NCBI RefSeq assembly: GCF_001586165.1
Contig: NZ_CP014608.1
Location: 2,914,001 to 2,978,000 of the forward strand
DNA: 64,000 bases
Origin: Obesumbacterium proteus
Lineage (GTDB): Bacteria; Pseudomonadota; Gammaproteobacteria; Enterobacterales; Enterobacteriaceae
Direction: 5' to 3'
The translations under genes were made by a program, and so were the position numbers. Under the pieces are notes generated by a model, which saw only the letters and a program-made list of their open reading frames with translations, made no database searches and was not told the origin of the DNA. This document shows positions 18,094-26,880 of this stretch, in pieces (the first letter of the stretch is position 1; each line of letters opens with the position of its first letter).

Positions 18094-18423
18094 TTAAATG
18101 CATTTCACCGGTTTCGGCAAACCCGCAAGCTTGGTGGCTTGTTTTGCTGGGCCCTTAGGAAATAGGCGATATAAATAGCGGCTATTTCCTTTCTCTTCGC
18201 CATACTTTTGAGTCATGGCTTTTACCAGCATGCGAATGGCCGGTGACGTATTGAACTCCATATAGAACTCACGTACAAAACGCACCACTTCCCAGTGGGC
18301 TTCGCTCAGCTCAATACCTTCTTCCATCGCCAGCAAAGGCACCAGCTCTTCGCTCCAATCGCTACTGTTCAGTAAGTAACCCTGCGCATCCGTCTCAATC
18401 TGGCGGCCAGCAAATTCTAACAT
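18094..18423 (-). CDS. tusE: Sulfurtransferase TusE
   Basis: 109 residues, a DsrC-family protein. The C-terminal arm GLPKPVKCI bears the penultimate catalytic Cys; the core EEGIELSEAHWEVVRFVREF and EKGNSRYLYRLFPKGPAKQA are near-identical to E. coli TusE. It accepts persulfide from TusBCD and passes it to MnmA for 2-thiouridine in tRNA wobble positions. ATG 18423 (MLEFAGRQIETDAQGY) matches the family start; a TTG at 18447 is in frame but unsupported. Confidence 0.95.
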   Translation of the reverse strand: MLEFAGRQIETDAQGYLLNSSDWSEELVPLLAMEEGIELSEAHWEVVRFVREFYMEFNTSPAIRMLVKAMTQKYGEEKGNSRYLYRLFPKGPAKQATKLAGLPKPVKCI

Positions 18424-18545
18424 TGGGAATGTATCTCTTATCGACAAATCAGCGGCTATTGTAACTCAAGGAGCGGCAGTGCAGCAAAATGAGCAACCTG
18501 AGAGGGGAGAAGCAGCGTTTAAACCTACCGTGCAGAAACAAGAAA

Positions 18546-18564
18546 GCCCCGCTTTTGGCGGGGC
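18546..18564 (-). terminator. Intrinsic terminator of yccA
   Basis: GCCCCGC / GCGGGGC (18546-18552, 18558-18564), 5-nt loop. On the minus strand it is followed by TTTCTTG, consistent with ending the yccA transcript. Confidence 0.75.
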
Positions 18565-18626
18565 ACATTTTATTGGGTAAAACATGTTGTTGGGTAAAAC
18601 CGTTCTACATATTCAGCTGGGCTGAA

Positions 18627-19289
18627 TTAGTTACTGCGTGCGAAACCCAAAATGCTCAACAGGCTGATGAACAGGTTATACAGGGACACATACAGGCCAA
18701 CGGTGGCGCGGATGTAGTTGGTTTCGCCGCCATGAATAATGTTGCTGGTTTCCCACAGGATGGCACCCGTAGAGAACAGGATAAACAGCGCACTGATTGC
18801 CAGCGACAGCGCAGGGATCTGTAAGAACAGATTAGCAATCACGGCAACCAGTAAAATAACAAAACCTGCCATCATCATTCCGGACAGGAATGACATATCT
18901 TTGCGCGTAGTCAGCACGTAGGCCGAGCAGCAGAAGAACACCGCCGCCGTACCACCCAGCGCCAGCATAATCAGATCGCCTGCACCGCTTGCGATAAAGG
19001 AACTTAAAATCGGGCCAAGGGTATACCCCATGAACCCAGTCAGCGCGAACACCGCCAAAATACCGGCAGGGCGATCGGCTAAACGATAGGTTAAGAACAT
19101 CAGGCCATAGAAACCAACCAGCATCAACAGCAGACCCGGAGCAGGCAACATCAGCACCGTGCTAGCCGTGGCGGTTAATGCGGAGAACGCCAGCGTCAGT
19201 GCCAGCAGAAAATAAGTATTGCGCAACACTTTATGCGTGCTCAGCAGAGAGTCGCGCGAAGATGAGCTGGAAACAACAATACGGTCCAT
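18627..19289 (-). CDS. yccA: FtsH protease modulator YccA (BAX-inhibitor-1 family)
   Basis: 220 residues (E. coli 219) with seven hydrophobic helices after a polar N-terminus (MDRIVVSSSSSRDSLLSTHK). The BI-1/UPF0005 features FTGF-like LTGFMGYTLGPILSS, GTAAVFFCCSAYVLTTRKDM and the C-terminal ATVGLYVSLYNLFISLLSIL with the conserved Asp/Asn-rich end are present. YccA is an inner-membrane substrate and modulator of FtsH, relevant when SecY is jammed. Last protein gene before tRNA-Ser, as in E. coli. Confidence 0.94.
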   Translation of the reverse strand: MDRIVVSSSSSRDSLLSTHKVLRNTYFLLALTLAFSALTATASTVLMLPAPGLLLMLVGFYGLMFLTYRLADRPAGILAVFALTGFMGYTLGPILSSFIASGAGDLIMLALGGTAAVFFCCSAYVLTTRKDMSFLSGMMMAGFVILLVAVIANLFLQIPALSLAISALFILFSTGAILWETSNIIHGGETNYIRATVGLYVSLYNLFISLLSILGFARSN

Positions 19290-19560
19290 AGAATTTTTCT
19301 CTTGTGTAATGAATCGATCGGAAAATTATTGATCTAGAGCAAAATAATAGAGAGGACAGCGCATACACGAAAGGCGTTTTACCCTTCTTTACTTTGATTA
19401 CCGAGGGAAACTATCTAACAGAAAGGTGCGATAACGTTGATGTTTTCATCAGTACGCTGAAAAATAAAACAAACAAACTAATAATTGGTGATTTTATCGG
19501 CATTCGATCATTCTCGTGCTTTACAAGAAATTCGTGTGCCGTTATAGTTCGTCCCGTTGC

Positions 19561-19648
19561 GGAGGAGTGGCTGAGTGGTTTAAGGCAGCGGTCTTGAAAA
19601 CCGTCGAGTGTAACAGCTCCTAGAGTTCGAATCTCTACTCCTCCGCCA
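19561..19648 (+). tRNA. serT: tRNA-Ser (anticodon UGA)
   Basis: 88 nt with acceptor stem GGAGGAG (19561-19567) / CTCCTCC (19638-19644), discriminator G and encoded CCA (19646-19648). D-arm GGCTGAGTGGTTTAAGGC; anticodon loop CTTGAAA (19593-19599) with TGA at 19595-19597; long type II variable arm; T-arm AGAGTTCGAATCTCT. The long variable arm and UGA anticodon identify serine. Its position after yccA matches E. coli serT. It marks the right edge of the conserved core segment in this window. Confidence 0.97.
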
Positions 19649-19655
19649 AAATTCG

Positions 19656-19684
19656 AAGGCCACGCTTTTAAGCGTGGCCTTTTT
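19656..19684 (+). terminator. Terminator of tRNA-Ser
   Basis: AAGGCCACGCT (19656-19666), loop TTTT, complement AGCGTGGCCTT (19671-19681), followed by a T run. Confidence 0.9.
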
Positions 19685-19735
19685 GCTTTGGTATTTTGCC
19701 AACCCCAAATGTGTTATCTCACGAGGGAAATCCCC

Positions 19736-20776
19736 TTAGCGAAATACATTCGCCTGTGTGGCATGGGCGATGTACTCAATGGCTTCCTGAGCACGCACGC
19801 TGTTTCCTTCTTTATCCAGCGGCGGTGAATAGACCGCAACCGCATATTTCCCCGGCACAACGGCAAAAATTCCACCGCCAACGCCACTTTTAGCTGGGAT
19901 CCCCACGTTATACAGCCATTGGCCTGAACCGTCGTATAGTCCCGCAATCGCCATTTCAGCCAGAATCTTTGGCACGTTCTCTTCAGCGATCAGACGTTTA
20001 CCGCTATAAGGTGATTGGCCATGATTAGCAATCGTCGCGCCCATTTTCGCTAAGTCGAGGGTGGAGGCATCTACGGAACATTGGCGGGTATAAAGATCCA
20101 CGGCTTCACGCGGATTGCTATACAGCCGACCGTATGACTGCATCAGCAAGGCGAGAGCCTGATTATGCTGATTGGTTTCTGATTCAGACTGATAAACTTC
20201 TTGGTTAACGTGCAGTTGGTTGTCGGCAAAGGCATTCAGATTACCGATAATCTGTTGCCATTTTGCGTCAGGGGTCTTGGCGTTAAGCAAACTCACCGAG
20301 CTAATGGCACCCGCATTCACCAGCGGATTCTGCGGACGCTCTGGGCGCAGCTCAACGGCTAAGCCTGAATTAAAGGGAAGTCCAGTGGCATTCGCACCCA
20401 GCTTATTCAGCGTCTGTTTTTGCCCTTGTTGCTCCATCACCAGCGCCAGAGTAAAGACCTTGGTGAGCGATTCGAGGGGGAAAAGAGCATCTTTATTGCC
20501 AGCGGAAAATATTTTCCCATCAACGGTGGCGATGACGATAGCGTAATTATCAGGGCTATACTTCGCCAAGGCGGGAATGTAATCCGCCACATCTCCGCGT
20601 TTATCATTCTTAAATTGCGTGTAGGCATTTTGCACGATGGCTGAATAGTCAGTGGTTGACGATTCAGGACTCGGTGCCGTTTTGGCGTAGCTATTTCCCA
20701 TCAAACACGCGGCAACAAACAGGGCCGCGACAAACTTGGTATTGACCAGAACGGTCGTTTTTATAAGCGTCTTCAT
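19736..20776 (-). CDS. glsA: Exported glutaminase (GlsA family)
   Basis: 346 residues. Serine-dependent glutaminase domain: Ser103-x-x-Lys106 in FPLESLTKVFTLALVMEQQG, NPLVNAGAISSVSL, SESETNQHNQALALLMQSYG, LDLAKMGATIANHGQSP and GIPAKSGVGGGIFAVVPG. It hydrolyses glutamine to glutamate and ammonia. Unlike the cytoplasmic E. coli GlsA proteins, it has an export signal: residues 1-31 with cleavage possible after NSYA. The segment FVAAC (Cys24) also resembles a lipobox, so lipoprotein processing is an alternative. It lies 106 bp after a dicarboxylate/amino-acid symporter on the same strand and beside glutamate mutase genes, suggesting periplasmic glutamine breakdown feeding glutamate uptake. Confidence 0.9.
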   Translation of the reverse strand: MKTLIKTTVLVNTKFVAALFVAACLMGNSYAKTAPSPESSTTDYSAIVQNAYTQFKNDKRGDVADYIPALAKYSPDNYAIVIATVDGKIFSAGNKDALFPLESLTKVFTLALVMEQQGQKQTLNKLGANATGLPFNSGLAVELRPERPQNPLVNAGAISSVSLLNAKTPDAKWQQIIGNLNAFADNQLHVNQEVYQSESETNQHNQALALLMQSYGRLYSNPREAVDLYTRQCSVDASTLDLAKMGATIANHGQSPYSGKRLIAEENVPKILAEMAIAGLYDGSGQWLYNVGIPAKSGVGGGIFAVVPGKYAVAVYSPPLDKEGNSVRAQEAIEYIAHATQANVFR

Positions 20777-20882
20777 ATCAGTTTCCTAGCGTGATGAACT
20801 GCTGTGAGGCGGTAAGGCAGGAAAAGGGAAACATGCACCGCGGCATGTCTCCCTACAGATAGTGATGGTGGCAACGGGAATG

Positions 20883-22199
20883 TTATTTAGCTTCAGCTTC
20901 AATAATGAATTGCTCTGAAGGTTCGTTATCATCCACCATGCTGTCGAGGCTCCTCGCGGTTCCGCGGCAGCCTTCACCGTAATGTTCACCTTCCCAACGG
21001 CCCACCAGCGCAGCACCCACGGCATTACTCATCACGTTAGTGGCTGAACGGCCCATATCAAGGAAAGGATCGACGCCCATCAGCAGAATCAAGCCCGCTT
21101 CAGGAATATTAAACTGGCTCAGCGTGGCAGCGATAACCACCAGCGAGGCTCTTGGAACACCTGCCATGCCTTTGGATGTCAGCATTAAGATCAGCAGCAT
21201 GGTAATTTGCTCGCCCATACCCAGATGGATATTGCAGGCTTGCGCAATAAAGATAACGGCAAACGAACAGTAGGCCATTGAACCAACAAGGTTAAACGAA
21301 TACCCAATCGGCAAGACGAAGCTGGCAATTTTGTTGCTGACGCCAAATTTTTCCAACGCTTCTAACGTACCCGGGAAGGCGGCCTCGGAACTTGAGGTGG
21401 TGAACGCCAGCAGGGCAGGCTCAGAAATACCTTTGATCAGTCGCAGGGTACAGCGGCCAATCAGCAATACTGAACAGCCAATCAGGATCACCCACAGGCC
21501 TGCCAGCGTGAAGTAAAACTCGCCCATGAAGATCCCGGCGCTCACTAACACTCCAAGACCACGCTCAGAGATCATCGCGGAGATGGCGGCAAAGACCGTC
21601 AGAGGCGCGAAAAGCATCACGTAGCCGGTGAGTTTCAGCATCAAATGCGCTAGCGAATCCAGCACGGATACGATTGGCTTGGCTTTATCGCCGATGGCGG
21701 AAAGGCTGATCCCCATAAAGATAGAGAACACCACGATCTGTAGAATTTCATTACGCGCCATCGCGTCAACGATGCTGGTTGGGATCGCGTGAGCAATGAA
21801 CACTTTGGCCGAGAACGGTACTGGCTCAATGCCGTCAACGGCACCTGCGCCCGCTGCGACAAAGTTGATACCATCGCCAGGTCTTAACAGATTCACCACA
21901 ACCAGACCCAGTAAAATGGAGATGAACGCGGCGCAGATGAACAAAAATAGAGTCTTAGAAAAAACACGTCCTAAGGTTTTGGCATCGCCCATTTTCGCGA
22001 TCCCGACCACCAGCGTTGAAATGATTAACGGAGCAATAATCATTTTGATTAAACGCAGGAAAATATCAGTAAAAATAGAGATCTCGGAGGCGTAAGACTT
22101 AGCGAATTCTTGGCTACAGAACTCGTTTATTAAAAAACCAGCAATAACACCTATTATCAGACCCAATATGATCATTGTGGTTAGGTTTTTCGATTTCAT
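20883..22199 (-). CDS. Dicarboxylate/amino acid:cation symporter (GltP/DctA family)
   Basis: 438 residues with the eight-helix plus two-hairpin fold. HP1 serine-rich motif FTTSSSEAAFPGTLEAL, TM7 SFNLVGSMAYCSFA, HP2 SKGMAGVPRASLVV and TM8 GVDPFLDMGRSATNVMSNAVG are all visible. The TM8 Arg (substrate carboxylate ligand in GltPh, R397) is kept, which fits glutamate or aspartate. The residue matching the GltPh Na+ ligand D405 is Asn, as in proton-coupled GltP. The usual Asp of the TM7 NMDGT/NLDGS motif (D312) is Val here, which is unusual. Genomic position between glutaminase and the glutamate mutase operon points to glutamate import. Confidence 0.9.
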   Translation of the reverse strand: MKSKNLTTMIILGLIIGVIAGFLINEFCSQEFAKSYASEISIFTDIFLRLIKMIIAPLIISTLVVGIAKMGDAKTLGRVFSKTLFLFICAAFISILLGLVVVNLLRPGDGINFVAAGAGAVDGIEPVPFSAKVFIAHAIPTSIVDAMARNEILQIVVFSIFMGISLSAIGDKAKPIVSVLDSLAHLMLKLTGYVMLFAPLTVFAAISAMISERGLGVLVSAGIFMGEFYFTLAGLWVILIGCSVLLIGRCTLRLIKGISEPALLAFTTSSSEAAFPGTLEALEKFGVSNKIASFVLPIGYSFNLVGSMAYCSFAVIFIAQACNIHLGMGEQITMLLILMLTSKGMAGVPRASLVVIAATLSQFNIPEAGLILLMGVDPFLDMGRSATNVMSNAVGAALVGRWEGEHYGEGCRGTARSLDSMVDDNEPSEQFIIEAEAK

Positions 22200-22421
22200 A
22201 ATGATTCCATTTATAAGTAGGGTAGTATCATTTCTCTAACGTTATTGAATAACGGAGCTGATGTTGTGCTTCATTGAATGAAATTTTTACCCACGGCATG
22301 TTTGTGTATTAAATACTTCCTCTTTATTGCCAAGTCATCATTACCAAGTTATAGGCAAAGTTGTGTCGTAAAGTGATGGTGCTAAAAATGCCGTAAAGAA
22401 AAACAGTACTTTCAGGTTAGA

Positions 22422-22462
22422 ACGGTGCAAAGCACAGCGAACGACGGAGCGTTTTGCACCGT
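22422..22462. repeat. Hairpin between the symporter gene and the DUF4387 gene
   Basis: ACGGTGCAAA (22422-22431) and its complement TTTGCACCGT (22453-22462), with a 21-nt loop. The 288-bp gap 22200-22487 holds nothing else I recognise. There is no T-tract on the minus strand, so the hairpin may attenuate or stabilise rather than end the glmS operon transcript. Confidence 0.5.
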
Positions 22463-22487
22463 GTATTTCATGTTGATATTTAAAAAA

Positions 22488-22805
22488 CTAAACAGCGAAT
22501 TCGAGTTTTAACAGCGGCGCGTGCTGCTGAGCGCCATAAACATCGGTATCGCCCACCGAGCCAGACACAATGCCACGAGGCATCACGACTTTAACGGCGT
22601 TCGCGGGGTCGAACCACACGATGCGGTGAACTGATTTTGGATCTATTTTATAAATCTGAGCAATCAGCTCTTTTTTAAATTGTCCTGATTCTTTGATGTG
22701 GGAATATATTTTTTTATCCTTAAATAAAATATCCAATACTAATTCATAAGGACCCGCATTTTTAGATCTGACCACATGAGCCAAATCTAGAATTGATTGT
22801 TTCAT
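22488..22805 (-). CDS. DUF4387 family protein
   Basis: 105 residues, a typical whole DUF4387 domain (LAHVVRSKNAGPYELVLDIL, VWFDPANAVKVVMPRGIVSG, GDTDVYGAQQHAPLL). No catalytic role is established. The ATG overlaps the AtuA-family stop by 4 bases (ATGA), so the two are translationally coupled; this family commonly travels with AtuA-type proteins. Last gene of the glmS-glmL-glmE-mal operon, implying a role in 3-methylaspartate/mesaconate metabolism that cannot be named from sequence. Confidence 0.8.
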   Translation of the reverse strand: MKQSILDLAHVVRSKNAGPYELVLDILFKDKKIYSHIKESGQFKKELIAQIYKIDPKSVHRIVWFDPANAVKVVMPRGIVSGSVGDTDVYGAQQHAPLLKLEFAV

Positions 22806-24175
22806 GCGATCGCTCCTTCAGGCGTCACGTTTTCTAAACGGAACTTAAATTTAATCTCTGGGGTATATTCCATTAAATGATAAATGGAGAATTCATACAC
22901 CACGCCGCCTTTAATATCCGACGGAGAGAATGGGAATGCCAAATTACCCGCGGTTGCAATTCGACCGTTATAGCCATAATGCAACAGGGTAGAGCGGGCA
23001 AGAGAGCAAATACTGTCGGCCATCGCCTGAGTTGGCGCAACGACGTCGAGTAAAATCCCCAGTTCATAAGAGGTGGTATCCGCCTCAGGCTCCATTTCAC
23101 CCATCACGCCATTTTTGCCATAAAGATGGAAATTCAGCTTCACGGCATCAGGTGCGATGCTCAAGTTCTTCTCTACGCTCTGACGCACTTCCACCAAGAT
23201 ATCGTCAATGTTGGCAATCATGATCGGATCGCGCGTCCCTGCAATACTGAGCGTACGGTAGCCCACTGGGCGAGCGCCTTCCAGTTTCACGGTGTAAGGC
23301 GTTTCTTCATGCACCGAACCGGTCACACGGACTTGGCCATTTCCGGCATCCTTAAACTGACAGGCTTTCAGATTCAGCACACCACCTGGGCCCGGCAAGA
23401 AATAAGGGTCAGATTTCTCATAGAGCGTATGCGCTGCCGCAGATGTCTCAGTAAACTGACGCTTTTTGTTGAATGCTTTCAGGGTAAAACCGCTTTCGTC
23501 CAGAATGCCCATCGCGCAATCAGAACCTGACCCCGGCGTGGCCGCAATGGCCGCACACTCCAGTATTTTGCCGCAGTGCAGCGCCAAACCTTCGTCGAAT
23601 CCCTGCATGATCGGCAGAGCCGCAAAGCAGGCGGGATCGTAGGCTCGGCCACCTAACACCACCTGAGCACCCGCCGCCAGCGCTTCTTGGAACGGTTCGA
23701 TACCCATTTGCGCCACGATATAAGTGGTTGCATCGATGGCTTCGTGGGTCAGTTCAGGAACAAAATCCAGCGCGGTAATTTTTCCCGCGTCCAGCGCAGC
23801 GTGAACGACCGCCTTATCCACGTCGGCAGGGATCACCGCCATGGTAAATTCGAGCGCTTCCTCTTTGGCTATCTCAAGAATGATTTGGCGACACCACTCC
23901 AGATGCGGCGCGGCACCGGAACCTCCGGCGGTACCAATCACCACCGGAATATTGTGCTGAACACCGGCAGTGATCATATAGCGCAAATCACGCTTGACCC
24001 CTGCGCGGTCGGTGAAGGCTTTGCCTGCGCCGAGATAATGCGGGCCCGGATCGGAAGAACCCGCATCAACGGCGATCAAATCGGGAGATTCCTCCATCGC
24101 CAACATGAAGCTTTCTTCTGGAAACCCGTATCCCAGAATGGCGGTTGGCGACAAGATCTTAAACGTTTTAGACAT
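22802..24175 (-). CDS. AtuA family (DUF1446) protein
   Basis: 457 residues. The AtuA/DUF1446 pattern is clear: AVDAGSSDPGPHYLGAGKAF near the N-terminus, GTAGGSGAAPHLEWCRQIIL, VLGGRAYDPACFAALPIMQG, LECAAIAATPGSGSDCAMG and GARPVGYRTLSIAGTRDPIM. AtuA is named from acyclic terpene utilisation, but the biochemical reaction of the family is not established. ATG 24175 (MSKTFKILSPTAILGYG) is chosen over TTG 24193, and follows the mal stop by one base. Operon position makes a downstream step of the methylaspartate pathway (mesaconate or citramalate handling) a reasonable but unproven guess. Confidence 0.8.
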   Translation of the reverse strand: MSKTFKILSPTAILGYGFPEESFMLAMEESPDLIAVDAGSSDPGPHYLGAGKAFTDRAGVKRDLRYMITAGVQHNIPVVIGTAGGSGAAPHLEWCRQIILEIAKEEALEFTMAVIPADVDKAVVHAALDAGKITALDFVPELTHEAIDATTYIVAQMGIEPFQEALAAGAQVVLGGRAYDPACFAALPIMQGFDEGLALHCGKILECAAIAATPGSGSDCAMGILDESGFTLKAFNKKRQFTETSAAAHTLYEKSDPYFLPGPGGVLNLKACQFKDAGNGQVRVTGSVHEETPYTVKLEGARPVGYRTLSIAGTRDPIMIANIDDILVEVRQSVEKNLSIAPDAVKLNFHLYGKNGVMGEMEPEADTTSYELGILLDVVAPTQAMADSICSLARSTLLHYGYNGRIATAGNLAFPFSPSDIKGGVVYEFSIYHLMEYTPEIKFKFRLENVTPEGAIA

Positions 24176-24176
24176 G

Positions 24177-25421
24177 TTAGTTCGCCTTTGCATTCAACTG
24201 AGCGAGAGTACGAGACATCTCGTTAAACGCGATATTCATCCCTTCATCAAAGCCCATACCCGGCTTGATCAGCATGCGCATTGGACGTGAGGCGATGGCA
24301 ACGTGCACGCAGGTGCGGGCGCTAACGTCGGTTTCGTTACAGGTACCGCCCTGATACGCTTCCATGCCTTTTTTATTGCAGTAAAGAACGGCGTCGACGA
24401 TGTTATGGATACTGCCCAGATCCGGCGTTTTAATCTGAACCATATGGCAGCTGCCTGCGTCGGTAAAATCGATGATGTCTTGATAGGTATTGCACCATTC
24501 GTCGGCGACGATTTTGACCTTAGAACCCAGCTTTTTGAGATGATGGGTGATCTCGGTTAACAGGCGGATCTGATCGGGTTTATTACCGGCATCAACCGGA
24601 CCTTCAATGTACAGTTCCAGATCGCCCGCTTGTTCTTGCAGACTGGCGATATATTCCGCGCAGCGGATCGGATCTTTATCAAAAATCAGACCGATGGTGC
24701 CGTAAACGTCAATATGCAGGTTCGGTTTATAGTTAGGATCGACGCGTAGATCGGCAATGCGTTTTGCCAGCCAGCTCACATACTCGCGCAGCTTCTCACC
24801 GTTACGGCCCAGTTTTTCATCGACGTTGTTAATCAAGCCGTGTGGCAGCACATCGACGCCTTTCACAATCATTTTGTCGACGGCGATGTAGCGATCGTCA
24901 CCGCTTTGGCCAAACAGAGGGATAGATTCAGCGATAACCGGCAGATGCCATTCGTCACAGACCACTTCGGCTTTTAAACGTCCGGTGGCTAACGCGGTTG
25001 CGTCCAGCAACGCCTGTGACAGACCGTAGCGGATCGCCGTATGCAGCTGTTTGCCTTCAATGGTGACTTCGTCGAAGAAACGGGCGTTAAGCAAAAACTC
25101 ATCCACGCTGCGGCCTTCAAGCAGCGGCTTAATGTGTTTTTCCAAGAAAGGAACAAAATTCGCCGCCACAAACAGCGGATCGCGACCGCCTGCGCCAGAG
25201 TATTGCACCGCCGCGCAGTCACCCACGGCCACCGCGCCGTTTTCTAAAATTAATTGGATAGAAACGCATTCACCGGCCTGACGAATCGAGGTAAACCCTG
25301 GCGTGACCGGCTTCCCTTTATAGATAAACCCATCTAACTGAGCGCCATTTTTAATCGCCTGCTGATCGTCAAAATAGAAGGATGAATTACCAGCGGTGAA
25401 GAGTGCGTGTTTGATTTTCAT
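24177..25421 (-). CDS. mal: Methylaspartate ammonia-lyase
   Basis: 414 residues (Citrobacter enzyme 413). Enolase-superfamily enzyme that removes ammonia from (2S,3S)-3-methylaspartate to give mesaconate. Every catalytic residue sits at the canonical number: His194 in VDVLPHGLINNV, Lys331 in CHMVQIKTPDLGSIHN, and Mg2+ ligands Asp238 (NLHIDVY), Glu273 (LYIEGP) and Asp307 (IVADEW). The start codon shares one base with the glmE stop (TAATG). Third step of the module after glutaminase and glutamate mutase. Confidence 0.97.
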   Translation of the reverse strand: MKIKHALFTAGNSSFYFDDQQAIKNGAQLDGFIYKGKPVTPGFTSIRQAGECVSIQLILENGAVAVGDCAAVQYSGAGGRDPLFVAANFVPFLEKHIKPLLEGRSVDEFLLNARFFDEVTIEGKQLHTAIRYGLSQALLDATALATGRLKAEVVCDEWHLPVIAESIPLFGQSGDDRYIAVDKMIVKGVDVLPHGLINNVDEKLGRNGEKLREYVSWLAKRIADLRVDPNYKPNLHIDVYGTIGLIFDKDPIRCAEYIASLQEQAGDLELYIEGPVDAGNKPDQIRLLTEITHHLKKLGSKVKIVADEWCNTYQDIIDFTDAGSCHMVQIKTPDLGSIHNIVDAVLYCNKKGMEAYQGGTCNETDVSARTCVHVAIASRPMRMLIKPGMGFDEGMNIAFNEMSRTLAQLNAKAN

Positions 25422-26866
25422 TATGGTCTTCCTATTAATTTGCTATGGGATACAGCGTTAATATCATCAATGATCATTTGGAAAGAGGGCTCGCGGCCTT
25501 CTTCCTTGGCGCGTTCGGCAACAAAATCGTGGTGCAGCGTCAAGACATCACTAGGCAGCGGCACAGAACCCGGATCGAATACGCGGATTGCCCCGTTGTT
25601 GTCGCGGATCGGCAGCATTTTTCCTGAGTTACAGGTTGCTGGCGCAAACGGCACATCGAGTACACCGGCTTCAAAGGCGCGTACCGTGCCGATCGCGATG
25701 TCACCGTTGCCCAACTCCAGCACTTTGTTCATCACGGCGCGTACTTCACGCTTAATCAGCTCCACTTCGCGATCGACTTCTAGGCACGGCGGGAATTTCT
25801 GATCGCGAACCATGTTCAGCATTTGATTCGAGGCGCGTAACCCTTGACCATTGGCCTCCGCGGTTGGGATGCCATAGGCCTCGTGCGGGCTCTTAGTAAT
25901 CACCTTGGTGGCACCAGCCATTCCAGCAACCGCTGCGCCCCAAGAGATAACCGCGAATGCGCGGGACTCATCTTCAGGGAAACCGCCCATCCACTGATGG
26001 AAAACGGTGCTCAGCTCATAGTTTTCATAGCCGTTAGCACGGAAATATTCATGAGACAGATCGCGCAGCGACTTAATGGCGGCAATGTCTTGCACGATAT
26101 TGCCAACCTGACCGTAGCCGACGGTAATAGAGCGAACGCCTTGCTCCAGCGCGAGCAGACCTTCAATGATGGCCACCGCATGGGAAACAAACGGCGGGAT
26201 CAGCGTGCCGGTCAGTGGGCCGAACGGCTCGCGGTTGATCCGAATACCGTGCTCTTCATACACGCCGATCAAGCGGTCACAGTACTGCCAATCCCGGATG
26301 GATTTTTCGAGCGTCACGCGTTTCGCATAGGGAATGTTGTAGGAAATGCCGCCGCCTTCGTAGCTGGTAAATCCGCTGGCCATGGCGATCTCGGCTAACA
26401 GGCGAGCGTCGGGCGTGCCGTGACGGATCTGTAGCGGCTTGTCGAGCGATTCGGTAATGCCGCGGCAGGCTTTTACTCCGTGGTTAACGACCGGCAGACC
26501 GTTAAGCTTCGAGGTTCCTGCTTCAATGGATTTCTGAATGCCGATGGCGGCTTCTTCATAACGATTCAGACGGGTATAGGCATCAATGGTGGTTGGCAGC
26601 AGATCGCAGTCTTTTTGCAGCGTTTTAAGCAGCGCAATATGCTCTTCAATTAACGCCACTCCCGCACGTGGCTGGCTGAGCGTAATACCTTGGCTATCGG
26701 CTTCAAACAGCGCCTTGGCGAAGTTTTTTGATTCAGGGATCGTTTGCTGATATTTGACGCAGTCCTCAAATTTCTCAACATCCTTTCCGGTATGCCAGGT
26801 TTGTAAAACACCGGCACGCTCGGTCATAAAATCGTCTAACGTAATTTTTTTGTTTCGAAGTTCCAT
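25421..26866 (-). CDS. glmE: Glutamate (methylaspartate) mutase catalytic subunit E
   Basis: 481 residues, the usual size of MutE/GlmE, the TIM-barrel subunit that binds glutamate and docks on the B12 subunit. Conserved segments: SQPRAGVALIEEHIALLKTL, AIGIQKSIEAGTSKLNGLPV, CRGITESLDKPLQIRHGTPD, GPLTGTLIPPFVSHAVAIIE and FHQWMGGFPEDESRAFAVIS. With GlmS and adenosylcobalamin it rearranges L-glutamate to (2S,3S)-3-methylaspartate. Two adjacent ATGs exist (26869, 26866); the second has GGAG 5 bases upstream and starts MELRNKKITLDDF as in Clostridium, so I use it. Confidence 0.96.
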   Translation of the reverse strand: MELRNKKITLDDFMTERAGVLQTWHTGKDVEKFEDCVKYQQTIPESKNFAKALFEADSQGITLSQPRAGVALIEEHIALLKTLQKDCDLLPTTIDAYTRLNRYEEAAIGIQKSIEAGTSKLNGLPVVNHGVKACRGITESLDKPLQIRHGTPDARLLAEIAMASGFTSYEGGGISYNIPYAKRVTLEKSIRDWQYCDRLIGVYEEHGIRINREPFGPLTGTLIPPFVSHAVAIIEGLLALEQGVRSITVGYGQVGNIVQDIAAIKSLRDLSHEYFRANGYENYELSTVFHQWMGGFPEDESRAFAVISWGAAVAGMAGATKVITKSPHEAYGIPTAEANGQGLRASNQMLNMVRDQKFPPCLEVDREVELIKREVRAVMNKVLELGNGDIAIGTVRAFEAGVLDVPFAPATCNSGKMLPIRDNNGAIRVFDPGSVPLPSDVLTLHHDFVAERAKEEGREPSFQMIIDDINAVSHSKLIGRP

Positions 26867-26880
26867 CATGACTCCAATTT

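Noticed and set aside
19394..19597. A 67-codon frame before and into the tRNA gene
   Set aside because: It runs into tRNA-Ser, has no ribosome binding site and no family resemblance.
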